A DNA stretch of 64,000 nt from Limnohabitans sp. MORI2 (GCF_027925025.1 NZ_AP027058.1:1364001-1428000); one strand, 5' to 3'; counted from the first letter of the stretch, positions 48,479 through 56,694 are shown. Notes: generated by a model from the sequence alone, not told the origin. Translations and numbers: made by a program.

Positions 48479-49276
48479 TCAGGACAGCGCTTGCACCGTG
48501 AGTGGCTCGTGCCACAAGTGCGACATGACGGCTTGCGCTTGCGCCACATCACCCGAGGTGAAAAAGCGCACCGAGCCTGGTGTGGTTGCGCTAGACAAAC
48601 CGCTGCTTTCATCCAAACGCCGCACCAACTCACGGGCCACGGCTTCGGCTGGGTCGATCAGCGTCACACCCTCACCCACAAGACGCTGAATGGTGTCGCG
48701 CAAAAAAGGGTAATGCGTGCAACCGAGCACCAAGGTGTCGGCGCCCTGCTCTAGCAACGGCGTGATGAATTGGCGCAGCAAGTGCTCTGTATCAGCGCTG
48801 TGCAAATCAGCACGCTCCACCTGTTCAACAAGACCAGGGCAGCCTTGCAGCAAGATGCGTTTGTCTGCGGCGTACAAGGCCACAAGCCTAGCCACCGCCG
48901 CGCTTTGTACCGTTTGGCGCGTGGCCAGTACACCCACCACGCCGCTGCGCGTCAACGCCACTGCGGGTTTGATGGCGGGCTCGATCGCAACCACGGGCAA
49001 ATGCGTTTGCTCGCGCAAGGTTTTGGCGGCCACCACCGTCGCGGTGTTGCACGCGATGGTGATGCCTTTCACACCTTGCTCCGCCAGCCAGTTGCCCACG
49101 GTGAGCGTGCGCTGGGTGATGTGATCTTCCGATTGATCGCCGTACGGTGCATGCCCCGAATCGGCCACATAGACCAAGTGCTCGTGCGGCAGTGCAGCGC
49201 GGATGGCACGCAGGACGGACAGGCCGCCTACGCCTGAATCAAACACGCCAATTGCGCCAAGCAGGGGTCGGGTCAC
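48479..49276 (-). CDS. murI: Glutamate racemase
   Basis: A 265-residue enzyme supplying D-glutamate for peptidoglycan. GVFDSGVGGLSVLRAI (near the N-terminus) carries the catalytic Asp/Ser loop, ACNTAT the first catalytic cysteine (about residue 76) and LGCTHYPFL the second. Two GTG starts fit the frame (49300, 49276); 49276 was chosen because TGAGG lies five nt upstream and overlaps the LacI stop, which suggests coupled translation after the regulator. Confidence 0.93.
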   Translation of the reverse strand: MTRPLLGAIGVFDSGVGGLSVLRAIRAALPHEHLVYVADSGHAPYGDQSEDHITQRTLTVGNWLAEQGVKGITIACNTATVVAAKTLREQTHLPVVAIEPAIKPAVALTRSGVVGVLATRQTVQSAAVARLVALYAADKRILLQGCPGLVEQVERADLHSADTEHLLRQFITPLLEQGADTLVLGCTHYPFLRDTIQRLVGEGVTLIDPAEAVARELVRRLDESSGLSSATTPGSVRFFTSGDVAQAQAVMSHLWHEPLTVQALS

Positions 49277-49283
49277 ACCAGCC

Positions 49284-50309
49284 TCACACCGTCGAGCCAC
49301 GCACCACCAAGGACGTGGGCAGCAATTTGGAATCAGCGATTTGACCGTCCAACACCTCTTGCAATGAGTCCATCAACACACCACCCGCGACATCGATGGG
49401 CTGGCGAACTGTGGTGAGCGGCGGAAAGCTGTGAGACGCCATGTCAATGTCGTCATAGCCCACCACACTCACCTGTTCTGGAATAGAAACACCCTGCCCT
49501 TTGAGTACGCCCATGGCATTGATCGCGATCAAATCACTGGCCGCAAAAATGGCATCAAACGCAACACCACTTTCTAAAAAGCCAAGTAACGCAGCCTGCG
49601 CCTCTTCAGCCGTAAAAGGCGACTTGATGTAGAGCTTGGGATCAACTGGAATACCCATTTTTTTATGCGCTTGCAAATAGCCTTCATGGCGTTTGGCAGC
49701 CTCAGGCATTTCGGTATCACCCATGAACACAATGCGGCGACGGCCCAAACCCAGCAAATGCTCTGTGGCCAGCGCCCCGCCCGACTTGTTGTCGCTACCC
49801 ACACTGCAATACAGCTGACGTGGCAACTGCGCGCCCCACACGGCCATAGGCACATGGCGGCGAGCCAATTCATTGAGCTGGTCATGATGCCCCCACTGTC
49901 CGATCACGATGATGCCTTTGGCACGACCCGTGTCGTACAACGAAGCCATGTCGTCCAAATGGTCTGCATCCACACGAGACAGCAATAAATCGTAATTACG
50001 GTCTGTCAAAGCATCTGCCAAGCTACCCAGCATGCCCAAGAAGAAGGGGTCAGAAATGTGCTGACGGGTTTTGCTGTCGTAGGGAATCACCACACCGATG
50101 GTGCGGTTGTCGCCCATGCGCAAGCTTTTGGCACTTTGGTTGATGGTGTAGTTCAGAGAGCGGGCTAACTCGATAATGCGCTGACGCGTTTCATCGTTCG
50201 TCAACGAACTGCCGTTCAACGCACGCGAGACCGTAGATGTCGACACGCCCGCCATGCGAGCGATGTCGATCATCTGAATTTTGCGTTTGTCGTTGTCTGA
50301 ACTGGCCAT
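49284..50309 (-). CDS. LacI-family repressor, candidate regulator of the sucrose locus (SuxR-like)
   Basis: A 341-residue regulator. The helix-turn-helix and hinge are in IDIARMAGVSTSTVSRALNG and the LARSLNYTINQSAKSLR hinge (about residues 14-65). The ligand-binding domain has the type I periplasmic fold: IGVVIPYDSK, GIIVIGQWGHHDQLNELA, ALATEHLLGLGRRRIVFMGD and DAIFAASDLIAINAMGVLK. A TTG start at 50348 is open in frame, but ATG at 50309 fits the family. It lies beside the Ton/sux genes, where two LacI-type operators exist 3.7-4 kb away. The effector is probably a sugar; which one is inference. Confidence 0.88.
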   Translation of the reverse strand: MASSDNDKRKIQMIDIARMAGVSTSTVSRALNGSSLTNDETRQRIIELARSLNYTINQSAKSLRMGDNRTIGVVIPYDSKTRQHISDPFFLGMLGSLADALTDRNYDLLLSRVDADHLDDMASLYDTGRAKGIIVIGQWGHHDQLNELARRHVPMAVWGAQLPRQLYCSVGSDNKSGGALATEHLLGLGRRRIVFMGDTEMPEAAKRHEGYLQAHKKMGIPVDPKLYIKSPFTAEEAQAALLGFLESGVAFDAIFAASDLIAINAMGVLKGQGVSIPEQVSVVGYDDIDMASHSFPPLTTVRQPIDVAGGVLMDSLQEVLDGQIADSKLLPTSLVVRGSTV

Positions 50310-50358
50310 GCGTTTGGAAATTGGTTTCACCACTTGAATACCTTCCAATCATAGGGCG

Positions 50359-51543
50359 TCATTTCGCCAAAGAAATCCAGAGCTTGGCCATCTGTACAAC
50401 AGTGGGTTCACCCGTCACGCTTTGGAGCATGGTTTGGGCTTGCTCAGCTTGTTTGGCTTTGAGTAAAGCGATACCGCAGTGCAACTTGGCATCCGCCTCA
50501 CGCTTGAGCCCGCCTTTACTCAAAGCTTTTTGGTATGCCTCGGCAGCCTCAGCCCACTGCCCTTTTGACAGCAACACATCGCCCAACTGCACCAACAGCG
50601 GACCGTTGTCAGAAGCCATGCTGAGTGACTTGAGTGCTTTGTCATCCTCGGCAGCGCGTTGCTGGGCTTGCTGCTTGAGCTTGGCAGCATTCGCTGCGGT
50701 GGCACCTTTGTACAAACCTGCCGCTTGGCCTTGGTCTAAAACACGCAAGGCCTCGTAAGGCAAGCCCGCCTTGATGGCGAACTGCGCTGTGTCTAAATAG
50801 TCTTCAGCCTCTTCCATCGTCCCCGCGGCATCCATCAAGCGCGACACATCGAGTTGTGTGCGTGCATTGATGCCAGGCGCACGGCCCATGCTGTTGAGCA
50901 GGTCCGACCAATAGTCTTTGCTTGGGAAACGTGTCACCAACTGTGTCAAGGTACTGGCATAACCCGCATCGTCCTTGAGTTGCTTTTGGCTAAAAGCATA
51001 AATGCGTAGCTCAGATTCCTCGGCCTGATAGCCAGCAGCTTTGTAGGCCTCTTGCATTTCCTGCACCACATCTTTGTGCAACCCCTGCAAGGCCAAGGCC
51101 TGCACTTTCATGATGTGCACGCGTTGGTTTTTACCGCCCTCTTGCGCATAACGACGTGCCCATTGCACCACTTTGGCGTGGTCTTTGTTGCGTTGACTCA
51201 CGCTCACCATGGTCTCCGTCAAAGTGGCTCGGTCGGCCGCTGAAAGTTCTTTGTTTTGCAGCAAGTATTCCAGCGAACTAGAGGCCACATCAAACTTTTG
51301 CGCGTTCATCGCTGCCACGACAGACAAACGCTCTAGGTACATTTTTTCGGGTTCGGTGAGCTGAGGGGTGGCGCGCGCCTCTTGAATTTTTTGCAGCGCG
51401 ACATCGGGCTGCTTGGCTTGAATCGCTTCTTGCGCTGCTTGCAAAGGCTTAGACACTTCTGGACGCATATTGACTTGCGCCACCGAATGCAAGGCCACAC
51501 CCAACACGCTCAATGCAAACAATTTTTTCCATGATGTTGTCAT
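50359..51543 (-). CDS. Exported TPR protein of the Ton cluster
   Basis: A 394-residue protein with a Sec signal peptide (KLFALSVLGVALHSVAQ) and several TPR-like helical repeats, for instance PLQAAQEAIQAKQPDVALQK and LLVQLGDVLLSKGQWAEAAE near the C-terminus, plus long helices rich in Ala, Gln and Glu. It is probably periplasmic and binds proteins. The ATG at 51543 has AAGGAG seven nt upstream; the ATG at 51549 would be only 1 nt from it and was rejected. It follows exbD and a terminator. Similar TPR genes occur in other TonB clusters, where they may help energise receptors; that is inference. Confidence 0.8.
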   Translation of the reverse strand: MTTSWKKLFALSVLGVALHSVAQVNMRPEVSKPLQAAQEAIQAKQPDVALQKIQEARATPQLTEPEKMYLERLSVVAAMNAQKFDVASSSLEYLLQNKELSAADRATLTETMVSVSQRNKDHAKVVQWARRYAQEGGKNQRVHIMKVQALALQGLHKDVVQEMQEAYKAAGYQAEESELRIYAFSQKQLKDDAGYASTLTQLVTRFPSKDYWSDLLNSMGRAPGINARTQLDVSRLMDAAGTMEEAEDYLDTAQFAIKAGLPYEALRVLDQGQAAGLYKGATAANAAKLKQQAQQRAAEDDKALKSLSMASDNGPLLVQLGDVLLSKGQWAEAAEAYQKALSKGGLKREADAKLHCGIALLKAKQAEQAQTMLQSVTGEPTVVQMAKLWISLAK

Positions 51544-51556
51544 TTGCATACTCCTT

Positions 51557-51588
51557 AAAAAAATGCCTCTTCCGGTGAGGGAAGAGGC
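51557..51588 (-). terminator. Intrinsic terminator between exbD and the TPR gene
   Basis: On the minus strand GCCTCTTCC-CTCACC-GGAAGAGGC (9-bp stem, 6-nt loop) is followed by A and T7. The T-run ends exactly where the AAGGAG ribosome site of the TPR gene begins, so terminator and ribosome site abut. Confidence 0.9.
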
Positions 51589-51622
51589 AAAGGGTTTCCC
51601 TCTTGAAGAAACCTTGAAGAAA

Positions 51623-52054
51623 TTAATTCACAAACTGCTCAGATCCCACGATGCCGAGCTTGTTCAAACCCAATCGTTGAGCATTGGCCATCACTGCCGC
51701 CACAGCCTCATATTTGGCCTTGGCGTGAGAGCGCAAATGCAACTCTGGCTGAGGGTCCATCTTGGTCGCTTCTTGCAGCTTGAGATCCAAGTCTGCACGC
51801 GTTGCCAAAGGCTTGCCGTTCCAATTGATCACGCTGTTGGCGTCCACATCAATCTTGATCACCACAGGGTCGACCTTCTTGGTGGGTGGCTTAGACACTG
51901 GCATGTCCAAGTTCACGCTATGCAACTGCGCAGGGATGGTGATGATCAACATGATCAACAGCACCAACATCACGTCAATCAAGGGCGTGGTGTTGATGTC
52001 CATCATCACTTCGGGTTCACCGCTGCCTGATCCTTGGCCTACGTTCATTCCCAT
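51623..52054 (-). CDS. exbD2: ExbD/TolR family protein, second copy
   Basis: A 143-residue TonB-motor subunit. One transmembrane helix near residues 22-45 contains the proton-path aspartate in NTTPLIDVMLVLLIMLIITI; the rest is a periplasmic domain (ADLDLKLQEATKMDPQPELHLR). It follows the first exbD by 15 nt and is a related but clearly different sequence. Two ExbD proteins beside one ExbB are known in Xanthomonas, where the second copy is not always needed for iron uptake. Confidence 0.93.
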   Translation of the reverse strand: MGMNVGQGSGSGEPEVMMDINTTPLIDVMLVLLIMLIITIPAQLHSVNLDMPVSKPPTKKVDPVVIKIDVDANSVINWNGKPLATRADLDLKLQEATKMDPQPELHLRSHAKAKYEAVAAVMANAQRLGLNKLGIVGSEQFVN

Positions 52055-52069
52055 GTCTTGCTCCTTAGA

Positions 52070-52483
52070 TCAGTTTGGCTCGGTGATGAAACCGACCTTG
52101 ACAATGCCTGCACGCTGCACGGCATACATCACACGACCCACTGATTCAAAATCGCTGCGAGCATCGCCGCGAATTTGCACTTCGGGTTGTGGGTCTTTCA
52201 CCGCAAAAGTTTTCATACGGTCCAACAAGTCAGTTGAGTTCTTGATCGGTGTGTCGTACAGGTAAATATTGCCCTGCGCATTCACCGAAATAATCACGTT
52301 CTCTGGCTTGGTTTCTCGGATCAGGTTTTTCTCTTTGGGGAGGTCCACCTTCACCGATGTGGTCACCACGGGAATGGTGATCAAGAAGATGATCAGCAGC
52401 ACCAACATCACGTCCACAAGGGGGGTGGTGTTGATCGTGCCGATGATCTCGTCATCTGCATCCGATCCAACGTTCATGGCCAT
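52070..52483 (-). CDS. exbD: ExbD/TolR family protein, first copy
   Basis: A 137-residue single-pass inner-membrane protein. INTTPLVDVMLVLLIIFLIT (about residues 17-36) has the essential aspartate. The periplasmic part includes PENVIISVNAQGNIYLYDTP and EVQIRGDARSDFESVGRVMY. It follows exbB by 17 nt. Together with ExbB it converts the proton gradient into TonB movement. Confidence 0.94.
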   Translation of the reverse strand: MAMNVGSDADDEIIGTINTTPLVDVMLVLLIIFLITIPVVTTSVKVDLPKEKNLIRETKPENVIISVNAQGNIYLYDTPIKNSTDLLDRMKTFAVKDPQPEVQIRGDARSDFESVGRVMYAVQRAGIVKVGFITEPN

Positions 52484-52500
52484 GATGGTGACTCCTGTAA

Positions 52501-53346
52501 TTACTTACCGTTGGTGCCGAGCAGCACAGAGTGCAAGTCAGAACCGAAAGCGTTCACATCTTCCATGGCCGACTTGTTACGACGCACCAACCAGTTGTAG
52601 CCGAGCACTGCAGGCACAGCCACAGCCAAACCAATGGCCGTCATGATGAGCGATTCACCCACAGGGCCAGCCACTTTGTCGATACTGGCTTGGCCAGACA
52701 TACCGATCTTGACCAAGGCGTTGTAGATACCCCAAACCGTACCGAACAAACCCACGAAAGGTGCTGTAGAACCCACGGTCGCCAACAAAGCCAAACCATC
52801 TTGCATGCGGCTTTGCACGTTGTTTATGGCGCGTTGGATGCTCATGGTCACCCAGTCGTTGAAGTTAATCGCACCCAACAAACCGGTGTGCTTGCTTGCG
52901 CCTTCCAAGCCTTTTTCAGCGATGAAGCGGAAGGGGCTGTCTTCGGCCAAGGTGTCTGCACCTTGACGCACATTGCCTGCAGACCAGAAGCTGTCTTGCG
53001 CTTCTTTGGCAAAGCGACCAATCTTGGCTTGCTCAAAGTACTTGGTGAAGATCACATACCAGCTACCCATGCTCATGATCACCAAGATCAGCAAGGTGCC
53101 TTTGGCCACCACGTCACCTTGCGCCCACAAAGCGCCCAAACCGTAGGGGTTTTCTTCGCCGGCATGTGCAGCAGGTGCTGGAGCGGGAGCAGGTGCAGCC
53201 ACAGGTGCTGGTGCGGCCACTTCTGCGGCAGCAGGCGCAGCAGCTGGGGCTTTGTCTTTGGCAGCTTGTGCGTGACCGACCATGCCAAACAGCAAACCTG
53301 CAACCAGGCCAGCGCTCAGCGCGAGAGTTTTGATTTGTTTCATCAT
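52501..53346 (-). CDS. exbB: ExbB/TolQ family proton channel subunit
   Basis: A 281-residue motor subunit. A signal-peptide-like N-terminus (SAGLVAGLLFGMVGHAQA) is followed by an Ala/Pro-rich periplasmic stretch (residues 30-63), then three transmembrane helices: LILVIMSMGSWYVIFTKY, LALLATVGSTAPFVGLFGTV and GESLIMTAIGLAVAVPAVL. ExbB with a cleavable leader and Ala/Pro extension is seen in several proteobacteria. It lies between tonB and exbD in the same direction. Confidence 0.94.
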   Translation of the reverse strand: MMKQIKTLALSAGLVAGLLFGMVGHAQAAKDKAPAAAPAAAEVAAPAPVAAPAPAPAPAAHAGEENPYGLGALWAQGDVVAKGTLLILVIMSMGSWYVIFTKYFEQAKIGRFAKEAQDSFWSAGNVRQGADTLAEDSPFRFIAEKGLEGASKHTGLLGAINFNDWVTMSIQRAINNVQSRMQDGLALLATVGSTAPFVGLFGTVWGIYNALVKIGMSGQASIDKVAGPVGESLIMTAIGLAVAVPAVLGYNWLVRRNKSAMEDVNAFGSDLHSVLLGTNGK

Positions 53347-53398
53347 GATGAATGACTCCTAAGAAATTTTTTGAATGTGTTTGTGAATGACGTGTCGC

Positions 53399-53983
53399 TT
53401 ATTCCAAGCGCCATGTGTATTTCATGCTGGCCCAGCTTTGTTCAGCCTTACCGTTGAGCGTGCCAGGCTTGAACTGACAACGCGACAAGGCAATGCGGGC
53501 CGCCTCGTCCAAACGTGTAAAGCCAGAGCTCTTCTCAACCTGCGACTCAATCACCTGGCCTTCTGCGCCAATCAAGAAGCGCAACTGAACCGTGCCCTCT
53601 TCTTCATTGCGTCGAGATGCGCTTGGGTATTCAGGCTTGGGGCAACTTGCTGCTGCATTAATTACCGGCGCTGTACGCACAGGCGCAGCAGACACAGAGG
53701 CAATGGCATTGGCACCTGCTGTGGCGTTGACCGCGATGTCCACAGGTGGCACATATTCTGGTGGCGGCGCACTCTTTTGAGGAGGCGGTGGAGGTGGCGG
53801 TGGAATGTCGGGCTTGGCATCTTCAATCAGCTGAGCCTCAACAGGCCCCTTGATCACTTTGACGAACTTCTTGGCCAAGCCAGAACTGATCGCCCAAAAC
53901 AAGATGATGTGCAACAAAACCACCAGACCCAATCCGACAACATGCTTGCCCGGATTGCGTTGTTGACTGGCGTAGTCTTTCAT
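53399..53983 (-). CDS. tonB: TonB energy transducer
   Basis: A 194-residue TonB. A transmembrane helix lies at about residues 17-34 (GLGLVVLLHIILFWAISS), a Pro-rich spacer at 58-72 (a run of eight Pro then QKSAPPPEYVPPV), and the C-terminal domain from about 112 has YPSASRRNEEEGTVQLRFLI and CQFKPGTLNGKAEQSW. The spacer is short for crossing the periplasm. The ATG at 53983 starts right before the basic/hydrophobic region and follows CCAGGAG; upstream in-frame codons are rejected. It is the first gene of tonB-exbB-exbD-exbD and divergent from the receptor. Confidence 0.94.
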   Translation of the reverse strand: MKDYASQQRNPGKHVVGLGLVVLLHIILFWAISSGLAKKFVKVIKGPVEAQLIEDAKPDIPPPPPPPPQKSAPPPEYVPPVDIAVNATAGANAIASVSAAPVRTAPVINAAASCPKPEYPSASRRNEEEGTVQLRFLIGAEGQVIESQVEKSSGFTRLDEAARIALSRCQFKPGTLNGKAEQSWASMKYTWRLE

Positions 53984-54033
53984 GTGTGTGTGGCTCCTGG
54001 TTATCGATTGCAGCAAGAGAGCATCAAGACCCT

Positions 54034-54051
54034 TTGCAAACGATTGCAATT
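54034..54051 (-). promoter_or_regulatory. LacI-type operator O1, tonB side
   Basis: Read on the minus strand it is AATTGCAATCGTTTGCAA: inverted half sites TTGCAA around a central CG, as expected for the LacI family. A TAGAAT hexamer (minus strand 54054-54049) overlaps its upstream end, so a bound repressor would cover the start of tonB transcription. It lies 51-68 nt upstream of the tonB ATG. Confidence 0.7.
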
Positions 54052-54205
54052 CTAATTTCAAGAAAATTTGGCGCGCATTGGGGCAAACCCTCGGCTGGAA
54101 AAATATTTTGTTGCACCCTGATAACACTAGGGAAAGTCCCAGTTTTCTTGCTATTATCAAGAAAAATCAATAACTTATGAAACGTTTTTAGATCAAACTT
54201 TTAGA

Positions 54206-54234
54206 TTAATAAGCCCAACTCATAAAAATTTAAT
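54206..54234 (+). promoter_or_regulatory. Candidate promoter of the receptor gene
   Basis: TTAATA (four of six matches to TTGACA) and TTTAAT (five of six matches to TATAAT) with 17 bp between. The -10 overlaps the upstream end of operator O2. The leader would be about 130 nt long. Confidence 0.45.
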
Positions 54235-54249
54235 TGCAATCGTTTGCAT
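54232..54249 (+). promoter_or_regulatory. LacI-type operator O2, receptor side
   Basis: AATTGCAATCGTTTGCAT on the plus strand: identical to O1 in 17 of 18 positions but in opposite orientation, centre about 198 bp away. It lies 122 nt upstream of the receptor's GTG start. Confidence 0.7.
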
Positions 54250-54370
54250 TTCAAAACAAAATTCAAATCACTCATTGCAATGCATCCAAGGCACGACAAA
54301 GAGTCACACCTAAATTCATGGCTAATTTGCTGCGAATTAGAGGTTTTCTTAACTTTTACAGGAGACGTTT

Positions 54371-56617
54371 GTGAAAACAAACCACACAAAAATCAGTCCT
54401 AAAACGATTGCAGTTGCAGCCTCTTTAGCCGCACTGCAAATTGGCGCTGCATATGCGCAATCGAACGATGCTTTGAAGCTCGACGAGATGGTGATCACTG
54501 CATCGCCAGAAGGTCGCTCAAAGATGAAGCAAAGCTTGTCTGTCAGCTCTATTGACTCCGAACAAATTGCAAACTCAGTCGCGTCAAGCTCAGCCGAACT
54601 GCTTCGCAACATTCCCGGTGTTCGTTCTGAATCTAGCGGCGGGGGCGGCAATGCAAACGTCACAGTTCGCGGCGTACCAATCTCAGCTGGTGGTTCTCGC
54701 TATGTCCAATTCCAAGAAGATGGTCTGCCAGTTTTGCTATATGGTGACTTCAACTTCGTAACACCTGACATGTTTATTCGCGCCGATTCAGGCACAGACG
54801 GATTGGAAGTTGTCCGTGGGGGCTCTGCGTCAACAATGGCCACTAACGCTGCAGGTGGTGTAATCAACTTCATCAGTAAAGTTGGTGAGCTAGATGGAGG
54901 CAATGTAGGTGTAACGACCAATGTAGGTGGCGCAGATCAAAAACGCTACGACTATGGCTATGGCAAACGTACATCAGATACATCTACATTCCAAATCAGC
55001 GGTTTTATTCGCGATGGAGAAGGTCCGCGTAAGACTGACGGCGTCAAAATGGAACAGGGTGGTCAATTCCGTGCTGCACTGAGCAAAGACCTCGGTGGCG
55101 GAAATAGCGTCAAACTGTATGCAAAATTCCTGGACGACAAACAGCCATTAAACATGGCTGCACCGGTGTCTTACGTCAACGGAAAAATCGTAGAACTACC
55201 AGGCGTTGATCCTCGTACATTCTCACCCTACTCATCAAAACTTCCATCAATTGGCCCTGCAGGCTTAAATGGCCGCTTAGGAGCCAGCATGAATGATGGT
55301 TTGAGAACAAAGTCAACTGCAGTTGGTGCCGAAGTCAATTTGAATTTAGGGAATGGCTGGATCATCAACGACAAAATTCGCGTTTCACAAAACTCTGTGA
55401 AATTCGACGGAATCTTGCCAGACTCTTATCAAGCCGGCACAGTTGCCAATGGGTCCAATTTCAGAATTGCAAGCCCTACATCTAACCAATACACTGCATT
55501 GCTGCTAGACACACAAGTCAAGGACGCAGGCATTGCAGTTAATGACTTCAAAGCAACAAAAGCTCATGCGTTAGCAGATGGAGCAAAGCTAACAACCACA
55601 GCTGGTGTATTCATGGGTACTCAGCGTTACAACGCTGACTGGGAGATTGGTAGATTCACATCCACATTGCCAGTAAATTCAAATACATCATACGGCGCTT
55701 ACCGAGCGGGTGAAGATTACCAACGCACCGTTAATCAAACATTCCAAGTCTTTGCACCCTATGCAGCAGCGAGTTGGGAGAAGGACAAATGGATTTTTGA
55801 TGCAAGCGTTCGAAACGATCGCATGAAGTCAACAGGCGAATGGCAAGCAAAGGCCACTCCTGTTGGAAACATTGATTTCAAGTCCAACCTGAATTCATAT
55901 TCATTCGGCACCAACTACAGCATTGATAAAAACACAGCTGTTTTTGCTCGTATCAGTGAGGGTGGCTCCTTGCCCGGCGACCGAGTTTTAAGTTACGACG
56001 CAAGCTGCGGCAAGAATTGCATGACTGGAAAAATCGATCCCAACAAGGTACAGCAATACGAGACTGGTGTGAAGTTACGTCAAGGCAACTTGAGCACATT
56101 TATTACAGCCTTCCAGGCCAAGACCCAAGAAAGCAACTTTGATGTTTTGTCAGGGGTTTCTTCACAAAACAAATACGAAGCAAACGGTGTTGAGCTAGAA
56201 ATGGGCTACAAATCAGGTGGTTTTCGCTTGAACGCTGGCATGACTTACACAGATGCGAAGGTTGTAGGTAGCAATGACTCCACTTATGTTGGCAAAGCTC
56301 CAAACCGACAAGCAAAGGTGATCTATTCGTTGTCTCCAAGCTATCGATTCGGACAAACCACTGCTGGTTTGTCATTGATAGGCACAACAGCTGCTAAAGA
56401 ACGTCAAGGGGCATCACAAACTGGTCAGGTTGAATTACCAGCCTACCAGTACGTCAATGCATTTGTAACTCATGATCTGAGCAAGTCAACCGTTGTGTCA
56501 CTTGGCATCAACAACTTGACTAACGTGATTGGTTACACCGAAGCAGAGGGTAGCCGCTCTGGTGCACGTTCAATTAACGGCCGTACGGCTCTCGCGTCTT
56601 TACGCTACAACTTCTAA
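54371..56617 (+). CDS. TonB-dependent outer-membrane receptor, SuxA-like
   Basis: A 748-residue receptor. The start is GTG with AGGAG seven nt upstream. A signal peptide ends near AAYAQ (residues 1-30), a TonB-box-like DEMVITAS follows (about 38-45), then the plug domain with LLRNIPGVRSES, VTVRGVP and LEVVRGGSASTMATNAAGGV, and a 22-strand barrel ending RYNF. No FecA-type signalling domain is present. Downstream sugar genes and LacI operators argue for sucrose or another glucoside rather than a siderophore. Codon use is more A/T-rich than in the neighbours, by eye. Confidence 0.92.
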   Translation: MKTNHTKISPKTIAVAASLAALQIGAAYAQSNDALKLDEMVITASPEGRSKMKQSLSVSSIDSEQIANSVASSSAELLRNIPGVRSESSGGGGNANVTVRGVPISAGGSRYVQFQEDGLPVLLYGDFNFVTPDMFIRADSGTDGLEVVRGGSASTMATNAAGGVINFISKVGELDGGNVGVTTNVGGADQKRYDYGYGKRTSDTSTFQISGFIRDGEGPRKTDGVKMEQGGQFRAALSKDLGGGNSVKLYAKFLDDKQPLNMAAPVSYVNGKIVELPGVDPRTFSPYSSKLPSIGPAGLNGRLGASMNDGLRTKSTAVGAEVNLNLGNGWIINDKIRVSQNSVKFDGILPDSYQAGTVANGSNFRIASPTSNQYTALLLDTQVKDAGIAVNDFKATKAHALADGAKLTTTAGVFMGTQRYNADWEIGRFTSTLPVNSNTSYGAYRAGEDYQRTVNQTFQVFAPYAAASWEKDKWIFDASVRNDRMKSTGEWQAKATPVGNIDFKSNLNSYSFGTNYSIDKNTAVFARISEGGSLPGDRVLSYDASCGKNCMTGKIDPNKVQQYETGVKLRQGNLSTFITAFQAKTQESNFDVLSGVSSQNKYEANGVELEMGYKSGGFRLNAGMTYTDAKVVGSNDSTYVGKAPNRQAKVIYSLSPSYRFGQTTAGLSLIGTTAAKERQGASQTGQVELPAYQYVNAFVTHDLSKSTVVSLGINNLTNVIGYTEAEGSRSGARSINGRTALASLRYNF

Positions 56618-56624
56618 ACAAGCT

Positions 56625-56660
56625 AATCACAAGAGCTCACAAGGCTCTTGTGATTTCTTC
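56625..56660 (+). terminator. Hairpin after the receptor gene, probable weak terminator
   Basis: A 12-bp perfect stem AATCACAAGAGC/GCTCTTGTGATT with a 7-nt loop starts 8 nt after the receptor stop; the following sequence TTCTTCTGTT is T-rich but broken by C and G. It may reduce, not stop, readthrough into the amylosucrase gene. Confidence 0.65.
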
Positions 56661-56673
56661 TGTTAGAAATTTC

Positions 56674-56694
56674 CTCACGCGTACTCCGCGTGAG
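56674..56694 (+). promoter_or_regulatory. Hairpin in the leader of the amylosucrase gene
   Basis: CTCACGCG-TACTC-CGCGTGAG is an 8-bp perfect GC-rich stem 20 nt before the ATG and without a T-run. It could also be read as a palindromic protein site or an mRNA-stability element. Confidence 0.4.

Larger units (their letters stand above)
53984..54370. other. 387-bp divergent control region between tonB and the TonB-dependent receptor
   Basis: This A/T-rich region has no supported gene. It holds two LacI-type operators (54034-54051 and 54232-54249) in inverted orientation, a -10-like hexamer directly before each, and further TGCAA/TTGCA half sites around 54007 and 54274. The receptor's AGGAG site is at 54359-54363. 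Confidence 0.75.

Noticed and set aside
50310..50348. Longer N-terminus for the LacI regulator from TTG at 50348
   Set aside because: It adds 13 residues ahead of the DNA-binding domain, unlike the family, and an ATG is available at 50309.
52531..53355. 274-codon plus-strand frame opposite exbB
   Set aside because: The minus-strand ExbB has clear transmembrane and family motifs; the opposite frame is His-rich and featureless.
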